A DNA stretch of 64,000 nt from JAQBVV01 sp965249205 (lineage in GTDB: Bacteria; Acidobacteriota; Vicinamibacteria; Vicinamibacterales; UBA2999). Of the stretch, positions 26,951-35,148 are shown in pieces; position 1 is the stretch's first letter; each line of letters begins with the position of its first letter. Location of the stretch: NCBI GenBank assembly GCA_965249205.1, contig CBDFLL010000005.1, positions 744,001 through 808,000 of the forward strand, read 5' to 3'. The notes under the pieces are model-generated. The model saw nothing but the letters and a program-made list of their open reading frames with translations, was not told the origin of the DNA and searched no databases. Both the position numbers and the translations under genes were made by a program.

Positions 26951-28720
26951 TCAGCTGCGCCCGAGACCCAATCGACGCTTGATTTGGCCCATCACCGCGG
27001 CGCGCCGCTTGGCGCGTCGATGATGCTGCGTGCGACGCTCCCGAGCGGCCTTCAAGGCCAGCTTCTCGCGCTCGGATGCCTCGATGCGCGCCTGGCGCGC
27101 CTGCAGTTCCTCCCGTCGTGCCTCCGCCGCGAGCCGCACCCTATCCAGCCGCGCAGTCTCCCGTTCCGCCAACCGCTGCTGCCGCTCTACCTCGCGTTCG
27201 CGGCGATACGCGTCCCGCCGGCGCGCGCGCTGCAGCTCCAGGACCGTTCGGTCTCCCGGATTATCAACGCGCGCAACCACGGCGCGCATGGCCACCGCAG
27301 CCGGGGACAGCATCAACCGCAGCGCTGGCGCCCAAGGCGGCTCGCGTACCGGCTCCGGCGCAGCCGCACGGCCGAGATCTTCGATCGCGGCCACAAACGC
27401 ATCCGTCGCAGCGCGATCGAGCCCGAGAGGTCGCACAAACGCAGTGACGAACGGGACGTTCAGATCCGCGGCGACCGGCTCGCGAAGCGACGCCGCGAGC
27501 TGCGTTCGATGCTCGTCGAAGCCGCGTGCCACGCGAAGTACGCCACCCCCGACCTTCGTCAGATAGTGGAAGTGGAGCGTGCCTTCCTGTCTCTCTCTGA
27601 ATTCCGGCACGACGATGGTGTGAACCGGTCGCCCGACAATCGCGGCCTCGATAAACGCGCTGGTGTTCAGCGCTGCCATCGCAGCGCTGTAGTACAGCGA
27701 CTCGAAATAGTCCTCCTTCGAGCGATCATCGACCGGAAGCGAACCGTAGAGCGTCACATCCGGAAGGTCCGACAGGTCGACCTCGTTCCACTCCTCCAAT
27801 CGCGTCGGGTGCGGACGCACCAGGATGGCCGCCGACCGCAACAGCGGATCGTCGCTGGCCCGGATCTCCTCAATCCATTGCCGTACGAATCGAGCCTCGG
27901 TTGGTGTGTGAGGGTAGAGCGCCGAGCAGGCATATAACAGAAACGGTCGGTCGGCGGGCAGCTTCAACATTTCGCAGAACTGCTCCCGCGTGCGAGCCGG
28001 CACGCGGTCGAACCACTGGTCGTAGCACTGCGCGCCGACGACGACCAGCCGTTCCGGTGGTACGCCGTGCAATTCCACTGCTTCGCCTACCTGGGTCTCG
28101 TTCCACACCAGCACCCGGTCCGGCATCTCACTGATTCGTCCCTTACTCGAAAGGTGATCCCAACTTCCGATGCTGAGTACGGTTCGGGCGCCGAACGCTC
28201 GGGCGCTGCGCAGCACGTCGATCTGCCGTGAACCCAAATCAAGCATGGGCGTGACAACGACGAGGTCAGGCTGGTACTCGCGCATGATGCTGTCGGTCTC
28301 CGGCTGCCAAGGCAATACGCGTTCGACGGTCCGCAGAAAGCCGACCAGAACCCTGCGCCAGGACTCGGTGCGCAGCAGCGGCCAACCGGTGACGCGCCGG
28401 AGAATCGGGGGCACGCGTTCTCCGACGCGCATGCGCAAACGCGGCGCATGCGCATAGGTCGGCTCGAAATAGCGAAGGTAGTCAAGCCAGATGCGGACTG
28501 TCGCAGCCAGCTCGCTCCAAGCGCTCGGGCGCATCTCCTCCCAGCTCCAGCGGATCTGCGGCACGTCTGAGAGCAGCCTCTCCGGATCGATACCTGATCC
28601 GATGCTGTCCCGCCTGTTCGAAAGAATCCGGATGTCGTGTCCGGCGGTGGCCAGTCGAAGGAGCACCGATTCGTACATCCGCAGCGAGCCGAGGTGCCGC
28701 ATCGAAAAGAGGATACGCAC
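26951..28720 (-). CDS. RPHP-family protein with highly charged C-terminal tail (copy B4)
   Basis: I start at GTG 28720 (VRILFSMRHLGSLRMYESVL) with AGGTGA 7 nt upstream, giving 589 residues; the longer frame to 28906 runs inside copy B5. Motifs: IGSWDHLSSKGRISEMPDRV, VWNETQVGEAVELHGVPPER, GAQCYDQWFDRV, LVRPHPTRLEEW, ALNTSAFIEAAIVGRPVHTI and TLHFHYLTKVGGG. The C-terminal about 90 residues are Arg/Glu/Ala-rich (REREVERQQRLAERETARLD), like copy B3. The tandem pair B3-B4 is the clearest recent duplication in the window. Confidence 0.72.
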   Translation of the reverse strand: MRILFSMRHLGSLRMYESVLLRLATAGHDIRILSNRRDSIGSGIDPERLLSDVPQIRWSWEEMRPSAWSELAATVRIWLDYLRYFEPTYAHAPRLRMRVGERVPPILRRVTGWPLLRTESWRRVLVGFLRTVERVLPWQPETDSIMREYQPDLVVVTPMLDLGSRQIDVLRSARAFGARTVLSIGSWDHLSSKGRISEMPDRVLVWNETQVGEAVELHGVPPERLVVVGAQCYDQWFDRVPARTREQFCEMLKLPADRPFLLYACSALYPHTPTEARFVRQWIEEIRASDDPLLRSAAILVRPHPTRLEEWNEVDLSDLPDVTLYGSLPVDDRSKEDYFESLYYSAAMAALNTSAFIEAAIVGRPVHTIVVPEFRERQEGTLHFHYLTKVGGGVLRVARGFDEHRTQLAASLREPVAADLNVPFVTAFVRPLGLDRAATDAFVAAIEDLGRAAAPEPVREPPWAPALRLMLSPAAVAMRAVVARVDNPGDRTVLELQRARRRDAYRREREVERQQRLAERETARLDRVRLAAEARREELQARQARIEASEREKLALKAARERRTQHHRRAKRRAAVMGQIKRRLGLGRS

Positions 28721-28731
28721 TACGCCATCAC

Positions 28732-30447
28732 CTATGGCACCTGATCCGGTTGCCCCTTGCGCCAGACGAGAAACACGTGCAGACCCAGTTTGCCTCGGCG
28801 TACCAGCCATCTCAATGGGCCGATGACCAGACGACGTACACCCCCGACCAGAATCCGAAGGGCCATCCTCGGCACCCTCTTGAGAACGCGCGCGGCGTAG
28901 ATGCACTGTGATGTCAGGCGGCGGAACGCCAGTCGGGCCGGACGCGTCCAGTGCAGCACCATCGAGCGCAGCTTTACCCGCTCCATCGTGAGCACCGTTG
29001 TTACGACCGCTGCCGGGATGAGCGCCCAGCGCAGGAGGCGCGCGCGCGCGGAAGGGACATGAGGCACCAGAGCCGGACTGGCAGCCAGGCGCTCTATCTC
29101 AGTGACGACGAGAGGCGTGGCCGGAACGTCGAGTCCATGCGGGCGGATAAAGGCCTGCATGAACTGACGCGCGCGCGCACGCGCACCGCCTTGGTCAGCC
29201 AGCAGCCCAGCAAGCTGTGCCACATGCTCGTCAAGATCGGCTGCCAGGTGCAGCAGCCCTCCTCCGGCGTTCTTCAGATGTTGGAAGTGGGGCGTGCCCT
29301 CCTGTGTGTCCGCGAACTCTTCAGCCTTCACCGAGTAGACCGGGCGGCCGATGATGCCCGCCTCGATCATCGCGCTCGTGTTGACCCCCACCACGGCCTC
29401 AGCGTGATAGATCGAATCGAAGTAGTCGGCCCTGGCTGAACCGCCAATTGGATTCACGCCGGTTTTCGGCCAAAACGCCACGTTATCGAACTCGTCCGCC
29501 AGGTCGATACCACGCCATTGTTTCGCGTTCTGCGGATGCGGCCTCACGAGCAGACCGGCCGTGGACAAACGCGGATCCGCACTCGCGCGAACAGCTCCAA
29601 TCCATCCGCGCACAAACGCAACTTCGTGCGGGGCGATGAAGGGCGACGAACAGAGATACAACAGGATCGGCCGCTCAGAGTCGAGCCCTACCCTTTGACA
29701 GAAGGCGGCGCGGTCCGACGCTGGTTCGGCTGCGAACCAATGATCGTAGGCCTGCGCCCCGGTGACCACGACTCGTTCCGCAGGCACGTCGTGCAGTTCG
29801 ACCGCCTCGCGCTTCTGCAACTCGTTCCACACAAGGACGCGATCGGGGACCTCATGAATCAACCCCTTGGTCGTCAGATGATCCCAGCTGCCGACCCCAA
29901 GCACGCTCTTGATCCCCAGTTGGCGCGCACACCGCACATGGTCCACTTGATGCGATCGGAAATAGAGCAGCGGAGTGAGGAACAGCACATCTGGGTCGAT
30001 GCGCCGGAATACGTCAGCAATTTCGCCTGGGGGTAGAAGCACTCGCTCGATAGTGCGAAACACACGGGCCAGCAGTGCCAGCCCTGGCCTCGACCGAAGA
30101 ATCGGCACGCGGGCCACAGCGAGCGCGAAAGGCGGCGCCTGTTCGGCGGCACGTGCGCGGAGCTTTTCCGCCCCGTCCCAGCGTGAATCGAGATACCGCC
30201 AATAGTCCAGTGAGGCCCGCACTCCGGTTGCCAACGCGTACCATAGGCGGTGGCGACTCGACGGGAGGAGTTCGAGCGTGATCGAGGGATGGTCGGCAAC
30301 CAGCAGATCCGCCATCTTCTGCCCGTCGATCGCGTCGCGTCTCTCGGCAAGCAGATGCAGTGTGTGCCCCTGTTCGGCGAGCACACGAATGGTCGACTGA
30401 AAATTTCGAAGGAAGCCGAAGTGGGTAGCGGAAAAGAGAATTTTCAT
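28732..30447 (-). CDS. RPHP-family protein, putative glycosyltransferase (copy B5), first large gene of the operon
   Basis: A 571-residue protein from ATG 30447 (MKILFSATHFGFLRNFQSTI). It has VGSWDHLTTKGLIHEVPDRV, VWNELQKREAVELHDVPAER, GAQAYDHWFAAE, LVRPHPQNAKQW, GVNTSAMIEAGIIGRPVYSV and FIRPHGLDVPATP. The C-terminal about 90 residues are basic with a short hydrophobic patch and may lie on the membrane. The start codon overlaps a 17-codon mini-ORF (ATGA), so translation may be coupled to that leader. It is the promoter-proximal large gene of the long minus-strand operon. Confidence 0.72.
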   Translation of the reverse strand: MKILFSATHFGFLRNFQSTIRVLAEQGHTLHLLAERRDAIDGQKMADLLVADHPSITLELLPSSRHRLWYALATGVRASLDYWRYLDSRWDGAEKLRARAAEQAPPFALAVARVPILRSRPGLALLARVFRTIERVLLPPGEIADVFRRIDPDVLFLTPLLYFRSHQVDHVRCARQLGIKSVLGVGSWDHLTTKGLIHEVPDRVLVWNELQKREAVELHDVPAERVVVTGAQAYDHWFAAEPASDRAAFCQRVGLDSERPILLYLCSSPFIAPHEVAFVRGWIGAVRASADPRLSTAGLLVRPHPQNAKQWRGIDLADEFDNVAFWPKTGVNPIGGSARADYFDSIYHAEAVVGVNTSAMIEAGIIGRPVYSVKAEEFADTQEGTPHFQHLKNAGGGLLHLAADLDEHVAQLAGLLADQGGARARARQFMQAFIRPHGLDVPATPLVVTEIERLAASPALVPHVPSARARLLRWALIPAAVVTTVLTMERVKLRSMVLHWTRPARLAFRRLTSQCIYAARVLKRVPRMALRILVGGVRRLVIGPLRWLVRRGKLGLHVFLVWRKGQPDQVP

Positions 30448-30497
30448 ACGTCAGGAAACATGGCCTTGGCCATCTGTACAAGCTCCCGCTCTCTCAC
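30444..30497 (-). other. 17-codon mini-ORF coupled to copy B5 (leader peptide or gene scar)
   Basis: GTG at 30497 reads MRERELVQMAKAMFPDV (GTG read as Met) and stops at TGA 30446-30444, sharing ATGA with the start of copy B5. A TAG stop lies immediately before the GTG, so the frame is only this long. CACCT (30495-30499) and AGGTG (30506-30510) can pair around the start codon, which could modulate initiation. It may be a regulatory leader or the remnant of a deleted upstream gene. Confidence 0.35.
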
Positions 30498-31221
30498 CTA
30501 CAAAAAGGTGCAGCCGTAGACACGCGCACCCCCCTTATCCTCCGGATCAGAAGCTGAACACTGGCAACTGTCGCACGGAGCAAACCTGTCTCGCGTTTTG
30601 CCTGGTTGAGGAGGTGGCGCGCGCTTCTAACTCATAGATGGTATGAGATTTGAGCGAAGAGGGTCAACTTGCGGCCGCGGCAGATCCTCGACCAATTCCG
30701 CGGTCGTACGGGCTGTATTGGATGGCCAAATTGTCTGAACGTGTCGGCGCCTTCGGCCGACCAGATCGACACGCTCAGATCCTTGGGGAGCGCGCCGCTC
30801 ACAACGTCCTAGGAGACTCTAATTTCGGCGCCAGGTCAGGGGTGCTCAAGGGACGCCCAGCATTCGCTGGAGCCGGGCGGGAACCGGCGTCGACGGTACC
30901 CGATCCCTTTCGTCAGCCGCCACCACGGCTCCAGGATGGGGCGCAGGAGCATCGCGTCCGCTCGGTGATTCGTCGACGGCCAGCGCCTGCTGTCCCGCAG
31001 ATGCAAGGTACTATTAGGCAGGCTCGGTGGTCTGAGTCACATGATCTACTCTTTCACACCGCTCATTGGAAAGCTGTGACGATCGCACTCACTATCATCG
31101 AAACGGTTGGCGACGATACGGTTAGCCCCTGCGGCAGTGCGCGTACACGACCAGAAAGTGCGGAGCTCCTGCAAACGAGTTTCACGCGGGTGGATTGCAG
31201 TATGGCGGGTTGTGTACACGC
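30498..31221. other. Divergent intergenic region, presumed promoters for both flanking operons
   Basis: About 720 bases lie between the leftward operon (starting about 30497) and the rightward neuB-like fragment. All frames are interrupted or lack protein-like composition; the 191-codon plus-strand frame at 30650-31225 has no recognisable motif. This must hold the promoter of the 30-kb minus-strand operon, but I could not identify a convincing -35/-10 pair. Confidence 0.5.
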
Positions 31222-31663
31222 ATGATGACGAGACCGCCCGCCACGAGTTCGCCACGCCAGGTCTCAATCGGCGGGACACTTGTTGGTGCCGCCGCTCCGA
31301 TCTTTGTCATTGCCGAGATCGGCAACACGCACGAGGGCAGCTTCGGCCAGGCACAGGCGTTGATGACCGCGGCCGCTGAATCCGGGGCCCATGCTGTAAA
31401 ACTTCAGACGCACCTGGCGGAGGCAGAAACCGTCGAGGGTGCGCCGTTTCCACCGTACTTTCGCCCGGTGGAGGCGCGACGCGCCTACTTTGATCGGATT
31501 GCGTTCGACGAATCGCAATATCGAGACCTCTCGCAGCTGGCCGCCTCTCTCGGCGTGGTGTTGCTCTCATCACCATTTTCGGCTGAAGCCGTCGATGTGC
31601 TCGATAGCGTCGGTATCTCCGCGTACAAGGTCCCGTCAGGTGAAGTAACGAACCTTCCGTATC
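31222..31663 (+). pseudogene. neuB: Truncated neuB-like nonulosonate synthase, N-terminal half
   Basis: From ATG 31222 or 31225 the plus strand encodes PIFVIAEIGNTHEGSFGQAQ, HAVKLQTHLAEAETVEGAPF, YRDLSQLAASLGVVLLSSPF and GISAYKVPSGEVTNLPY. This is the first about 145 residues of a NeuB-type synthase. After NLPY (about 31662) the family sequence stops and an epimerase fragment begins in another frame. The C-terminal half of the TIM barrel and the SAF domain are gone, so it cannot be active. It differs from the intact neuB at 11657, so it is a separate second copy lost by deletion. Confidence 0.75.
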
Positions 31664-32099
31664 GAGCCACAAGCGGAGCGTGGTTGCCGAGTTCTGCAAG
31701 AGCGCCCTGCGCGGAGAACCGCTCACGATCTTCGGCGACGGGAGCCAAACTCGCGACTTCCTGTACATCTACGATTTGCTGGCGGCGATACACGGTTGTC
31801 TCGGCAGACCAGACGTCTCTGGTGTCTTCCAGATGGGATGTGGCTTTGGCGTTTCAGTTCTTGACATCGCCGGAGTGATCCAGGGGCTGCGTGAGGGGCA
31901 GGGGCGTTCGATGCCGCCCCCTGATTTCCGTCCGGCACGGGCTTTTGAAGTGCACGATTGCTACTATCGGATCGACAAGGCCCGCGATGCTTTTGGGTTC
32001 AATCCGTCGGTTGGATTTCGGGAAGGGGTGCAACGGACGTGGACGTGGTTTCAGAAGAACGCGACCGGACGCGAAGCAGCCACCGGATCCTCGGAATAG
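31664..32099 (+). pseudogene. C-terminal fragment of an NAD-dependent sugar epimerase/dehydratase
   Basis: In a frame different from the neuB piece, the sequence reads SVVAEFCKSALRGEPLTIFG, DGSQTRDFLYIYDLLAAIHG and FGFNPSVGFREGVQRTWTWF. This is the end of a UDP-glucose-4-epimerase-like SDR (the GDGSQTRDFxYxxD motif). The Rossmann half and catalytic YxxxK are missing. GTG at 31680 could start a 139-residue peptide. The junction with neuB lies at about 31657-31668 and looks like the endpoint of a deletion that removed the end of neuB and the start of this gene. Confidence 0.75.
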
Positions 32100-32782
32100 T
32101 CCCCGCGCGCGGCGGGTCGAAGCGCGTTCCGCGAAAGAATCTCTGCGATCTCGCCGGAAAGCCGCTGATCGCGTATGCGATCGAGGCTGCCAGCAGTTCC
32201 CGCCTGCTGACCCGCACGATCGTGTCGACTGACGATATGGAGATCCGCCGAACAGCGGAGGCCCTCGGCGGAGACGTGCCGTTCCTCAGGCCCCCGGAAC
32301 TCTCGGGCGACCAGTCCCCGTCGGTCGACTTCGTGACCCACGCCCTTGGCGAGCTCAGTGGCTCAAGCGCGAGCGAATTCGACTACGTGTGCATCGTGGA
32401 GCCCACCGCCCCCCTGCGGACGGCGCAAGACATCGACGCGGCTCTGTCGATGCTCCTCGCTGAAGGCACCGATTCACTCATCGGATTGACCCCGGTGGAG
32501 TACTCCAGCCCAGCACGACTCAGGGTCGTCAGGCAGAGTCGCGTACACCTCTGGGCTCCGGAACAGTGGCGAGAGGGCACGCGTCAACGCAACGTCGAGC
32601 AGGTATACCGGCCTGGGGGTGGATTGTTCGCGTGCCGCAGTGACGTTATCCTGCGCGAGCATTCGCTCGTCGGCAATTCGCAGTGTGGCTTTGTGCTGCC
32701 GGCAGAGCGTGGGGTTGACATAGACACGTTTCTTGATCTTGCATTCGCGGAGTTCCTGATGACGCGCACGGCTGCGCGCTGA
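32045..32782 (+). CDS. neuA: CMP-sugar cytidylyltransferase, NeuA-like, copy 2
   Basis: The protein has ILGIVPARGGSKRVPRKN (the CTP-binding loop), VSTDDMEIRRTAEALGGDVP, VCIVEPTAPLRTAQDIDAAL and a C-terminal RGVDIDTFLDLAFAEFLM. The canonical RGGSKR form differs from the RSGSKG copy at 7142. It is an intact acylneuraminate/legionaminate-type cytidylyltransferase. The start is uncertain: GTG 32045 or 32039, with GGAAGGGG about 11 nt ahead, within the end of the epimerase fragment. It is the only intact gene of this plus-strand remnant operon. Confidence 0.8.
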   Translation: MVSEERDRTRSSHRILGIVPARGGSKRVPRKNLCDLAGKPLIAYAIEAASSSRLLTRTIVSTDDMEIRRTAEALGGDVPFLRPPELSGDQSPSVDFVTHALGELSGSSASEFDYVCIVEPTAPLRTAQDIDAALSMLLAEGTDSLIGLTPVEYSSPARLRVVRQSRVHLWAPEQWREGTRQRNVEQVYRPGGGLFACRSDVILREHSLVGNSQCGFVLPAERGVDIDTFLDLAFAEFLMTRTAAR

Positions 32783-32855
32783 CTGGACGACACGCGCCGC
32801 ATGGTCGACTCCACTGGAATGCCGGCACGATGCGCCATCGAATAGTCTGACAGAC

Positions 32856-32957
32856 GTGCGCACCCTCCTTTCGGTCGGTCGCTCCTCGCACCCACGCGAA
32901 TCCGACTCGGCGCCTCGTGCGCTGGCGGACCGTAGGCAGAACGTTGCGCCGCGATGA
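32856..32957 (+). pseudogene. N-terminal remnant of an RPHP-family gene
   Basis: GTG 32856 starts a 33-codon frame. Its opening VRTLLSVGRSSHPRESDSAP, then RALADRRQNV, parallels intact RPHP openings such as VRILFSMRHLGSLRMYESVL followed by a short helix and RGH. It ends in APR and a TGA that overlaps the next ATG as ATGA. It looks like the first about 28 codons of a paralogue joined by deletion to its own last few codons. No catalytic part remains. Confidence 0.5.
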
Positions 32958-32989
32958 AGATCCTGTTTCTCGTCACGTCGATTCGCTAA
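32954..32989 (+). pseudogene. 11-codon N-terminal remnant of a second RPHP-family gene
   Basis: ATG 32954 reads MKILFLVTSIR and stops. MKILFLV is the opening of RPHP proteins (MKVLFLVHNLGKT at 36203, MKILFLARHF in the fusion). The start overlaps the preceding remnant's stop (ATGA), the same coupling seen between intact paralogues. The rest of 32990-33228 shows no RPHP motif and no gene. Confidence 0.5.
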
Positions 32990-33228
32990 AAAACTCAGCG
33001 CGGGAGGGATCCCCGTTCAGTGCGCAACGTGCCGCTCTGCACACGCCGAGGTACCACCACCCGGCTAGTCAGTGCGGGGGTTGGCTCAAGAGCGCGCCAC
33101 GACGGAAGGCTCGCTGACCGACGCCTGCGATACTGGGATCGAGCCCGTCGTAAGTTCGCCCATGCTGGGCATCGGCGACGGCCGTCAGCCTCAACTTGAC
33201 AGCGCGGGCGAGCATCAGATGACGCTGA

Positions 33229-35088
33229 TCAGGGACCGAGCACGACGTCCGACAACGGCAGATCGGCAAGCCACACCCGGGTCGGCGGGTTGAACCGCCC
33301 CTGCTGCCAGTCGAAGGTCACCCGTTCGGCGGTGACGGTGACGACGTCCAGGGCAGCGCCGTAGCGCTCCTGGTAATTATTCCTGACTGTGCGAAGCGTC
33401 GCGATGACCTGCGACCCCTGCGCCTGGATTCCCTCGCCGGCCGCGACGTCTTCTGCAACCCTCAGTAGAATACCCGGCGCATTCGGGATGGCCTCGACGC
33501 GCGCAGTGACGTCGTCACCACCGATTTCGAACAGCACTCTCCTGGTGCGCCGGAAATCCTCTGGAGACTCAAGCGTGCTCGAGTACATCGGGAAATTTGA
33601 AATAAGCGGCTCGACCTCCACCGCCGAGACCGACACGAGCGCTTGCTGCACCGCCAAGACGGCCAGCAGCACCACGTGCCACGAGCGCAGAGGGGCCGTG
33701 GTCGATGCCGGCGCTGTCGCCTCCGCGCCCCGGTCAAGCAGCGGCCACGGGAGCAGTGCCGTGAACAACAAGAGCCAAGGCTCCCAGATGATTCCCTGAA
33801 ACACGTAAAACCCGGCGAACAAGGAAAGCCCGATCCCGCCAAACGCGAGGCGGCGCCACGGCGAACGGACGAAGATGATGCCAATGAAGGAAGCCTCAGC
33901 GATGACGGCGCCGAGCGACATCAGCACGGCAACGGTCGGATGTGACGCCACCCACAAGCCCCACGTCAACGGCGCGTTGGCGGCATCCTCAAGGAAGTGG
34001 TACTTGATGGCGCCGGATGTGATCCACGCGAGACCGCTTTCATGAAGTTTGGCGTACGCTGCTGCCGCCAGGCCAAGGCCCAACATGAACCCGGGAATCC
34101 AGATTGCCAGCCCGTAGTGCGCGCCTGCGCGTACTTCTCCGGAGGGGCGATGTGCGAGGCGCGCATCGAGGCTGAAGCCGTCACCCCAGGGCACCACGGT
34201 GAGCGCGAAAAGCGTGGGCATCGCAAGGTCCCAGTCGTGCATACCCCGACCCTGCAACTCAACCAGCCGGCTGGCGAATATTCCCACGACCAATGCCACG
34301 TACGCTGGCCGCGTCCAGCGGCCGATGATGAACAGCCCGGCCAGCACCAGGGTCGTGACATGGAGGACCCGGCAAGCCGTCGCGCTCGCGGCCACCGCGT
34401 GCACCAGCGACCAGTCAGCCAACCAGCTGAGAGTGCTGTGCAGCTCGAGGGCACGTACGGGAGGGGGATCGCGGAGTACGACACAGAACAGCGCCAGGCC
34501 GAACACGACCCGAAATTGTCCCAGCGTGCGTGCAGTCAACGTCGGAACGGCGCGGGCGAGCATTGATCGCCACCAGACCCAGAGGGACATCGGCACTCCC
34601 CAGAGGAACACCGGCACGCTGGGAACCGCCGCAAGCAGCGCGACCACGAGGGCAAGTACGAGCAGATGCCGCGGCCCCTGAGCCGAGGCCCACCGCCCGA
34701 CACCGGCAAAGCGATGGCTGATGAGGCGCGCCTCTGTGACGGACGCGTCAGCACTGAGGCGGAACCGTTGGCGATCAACGAAATGCGTGTCAGCCACGTC
34801 CGGGTGCATGACCAACGCTTCGAGATTTGAACGTCCGGCATCAGCGATCGTGTACGTCCACGTCGGCGGATCGCGCTCCACCACCGCGAGCCCGAAACGG
34901 CGCTCCAGGGTCGACCTCTGATCAAGCGACAGATCCGCGCGCCACCGCACATTGATGATCGGCAGCCCGTCCACGACCAGCAGTGGCCGCGCGAGCCCGA
35001 CGCCCACCGCGAGGAGCAGAATCGCGCCACTCGCCCACTGGAGGACGGCAGCGGCGATACGACGTGATCTGTCGGTCCGCCCGCCCAT
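33229..35088 (-). CDS. HTTM-like polytopic membrane protein with N-terminal periplasmic module
   Basis: About 620 residues. A first membrane segment (AILLLAVGVGLARPLLVVDG) leads into a about 90-residue extracytoplasmic module (INVRWRADLSLDQRSTLERR, then LEALVMHPDVADTHFVDRQR). A second segment and a multi-spanning region follow (TLGQFRVVFGLALFCVVL, MHDWDLAMPTLFALTVVPWG), resembling HTTM / vitamin-K gamma-carboxylase-like domains, and a soluble C-terminal tail. ATG 35088 has GGAG 5 nt upstream; GTG 35142 is an alternative. The N-terminal module recurs at 37646 and 49439. Function unknown. Confidence 0.68.
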   Translation of the reverse strand: MGGRTDRSRRIAAAVLQWASGAILLLAVGVGLARPLLVVDGLPIINVRWRADLSLDQRSTLERRFGLAVVERDPPTWTYTIADAGRSNLEALVMHPDVADTHFVDRQRFRLSADASVTEARLISHRFAGVGRWASAQGPRHLLVLALVVALLAAVPSVPVFLWGVPMSLWVWWRSMLARAVPTLTARTLGQFRVVFGLALFCVVLRDPPPVRALELHSTLSWLADWSLVHAVAASATACRVLHVTTLVLAGLFIIGRWTRPAYVALVVGIFASRLVELQGRGMHDWDLAMPTLFALTVVPWGDGFSLDARLAHRPSGEVRAGAHYGLAIWIPGFMLGLGLAAAAYAKLHESGLAWITSGAIKYHFLEDAANAPLTWGLWVASHPTVAVLMSLGAVIAEASFIGIIFVRSPWRRLAFGGIGLSLFAGFYVFQGIIWEPWLLLFTALLPWPLLDRGAEATAPASTTAPLRSWHVVLLAVLAVQQALVSVSAVEVEPLISNFPMYSSTLESPEDFRRTRRVLFEIGGDDVTARVEAIPNAPGILLRVAEDVAAGEGIQAQGSQVIATLRTVRNNYQERYGAALDVVTVTAERVTFDWQQGRFNPPTRVWLADLPLSDVVLGP

Positions 35089-35148
35089 CGCACTCCGTCC
35101 TCGGTTATCAGACACGCTGGCTGGCTCTACCAACTTCCACACGTGCCC

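Noticed and set aside
26951..28906. Longer start (28906) for RPHP copy B4
   Set aside because: It would overlap copy B5 by 175 nt; GTG 28720 has AGGTGA at good spacing and the family start.
30650..31225. 191-codon plus-strand ORF in the divergent gap
   Set aside because: It has no recognisable motif and a composition like a chance GC-rich open frame; it runs into the start of the neuB-like fragment.
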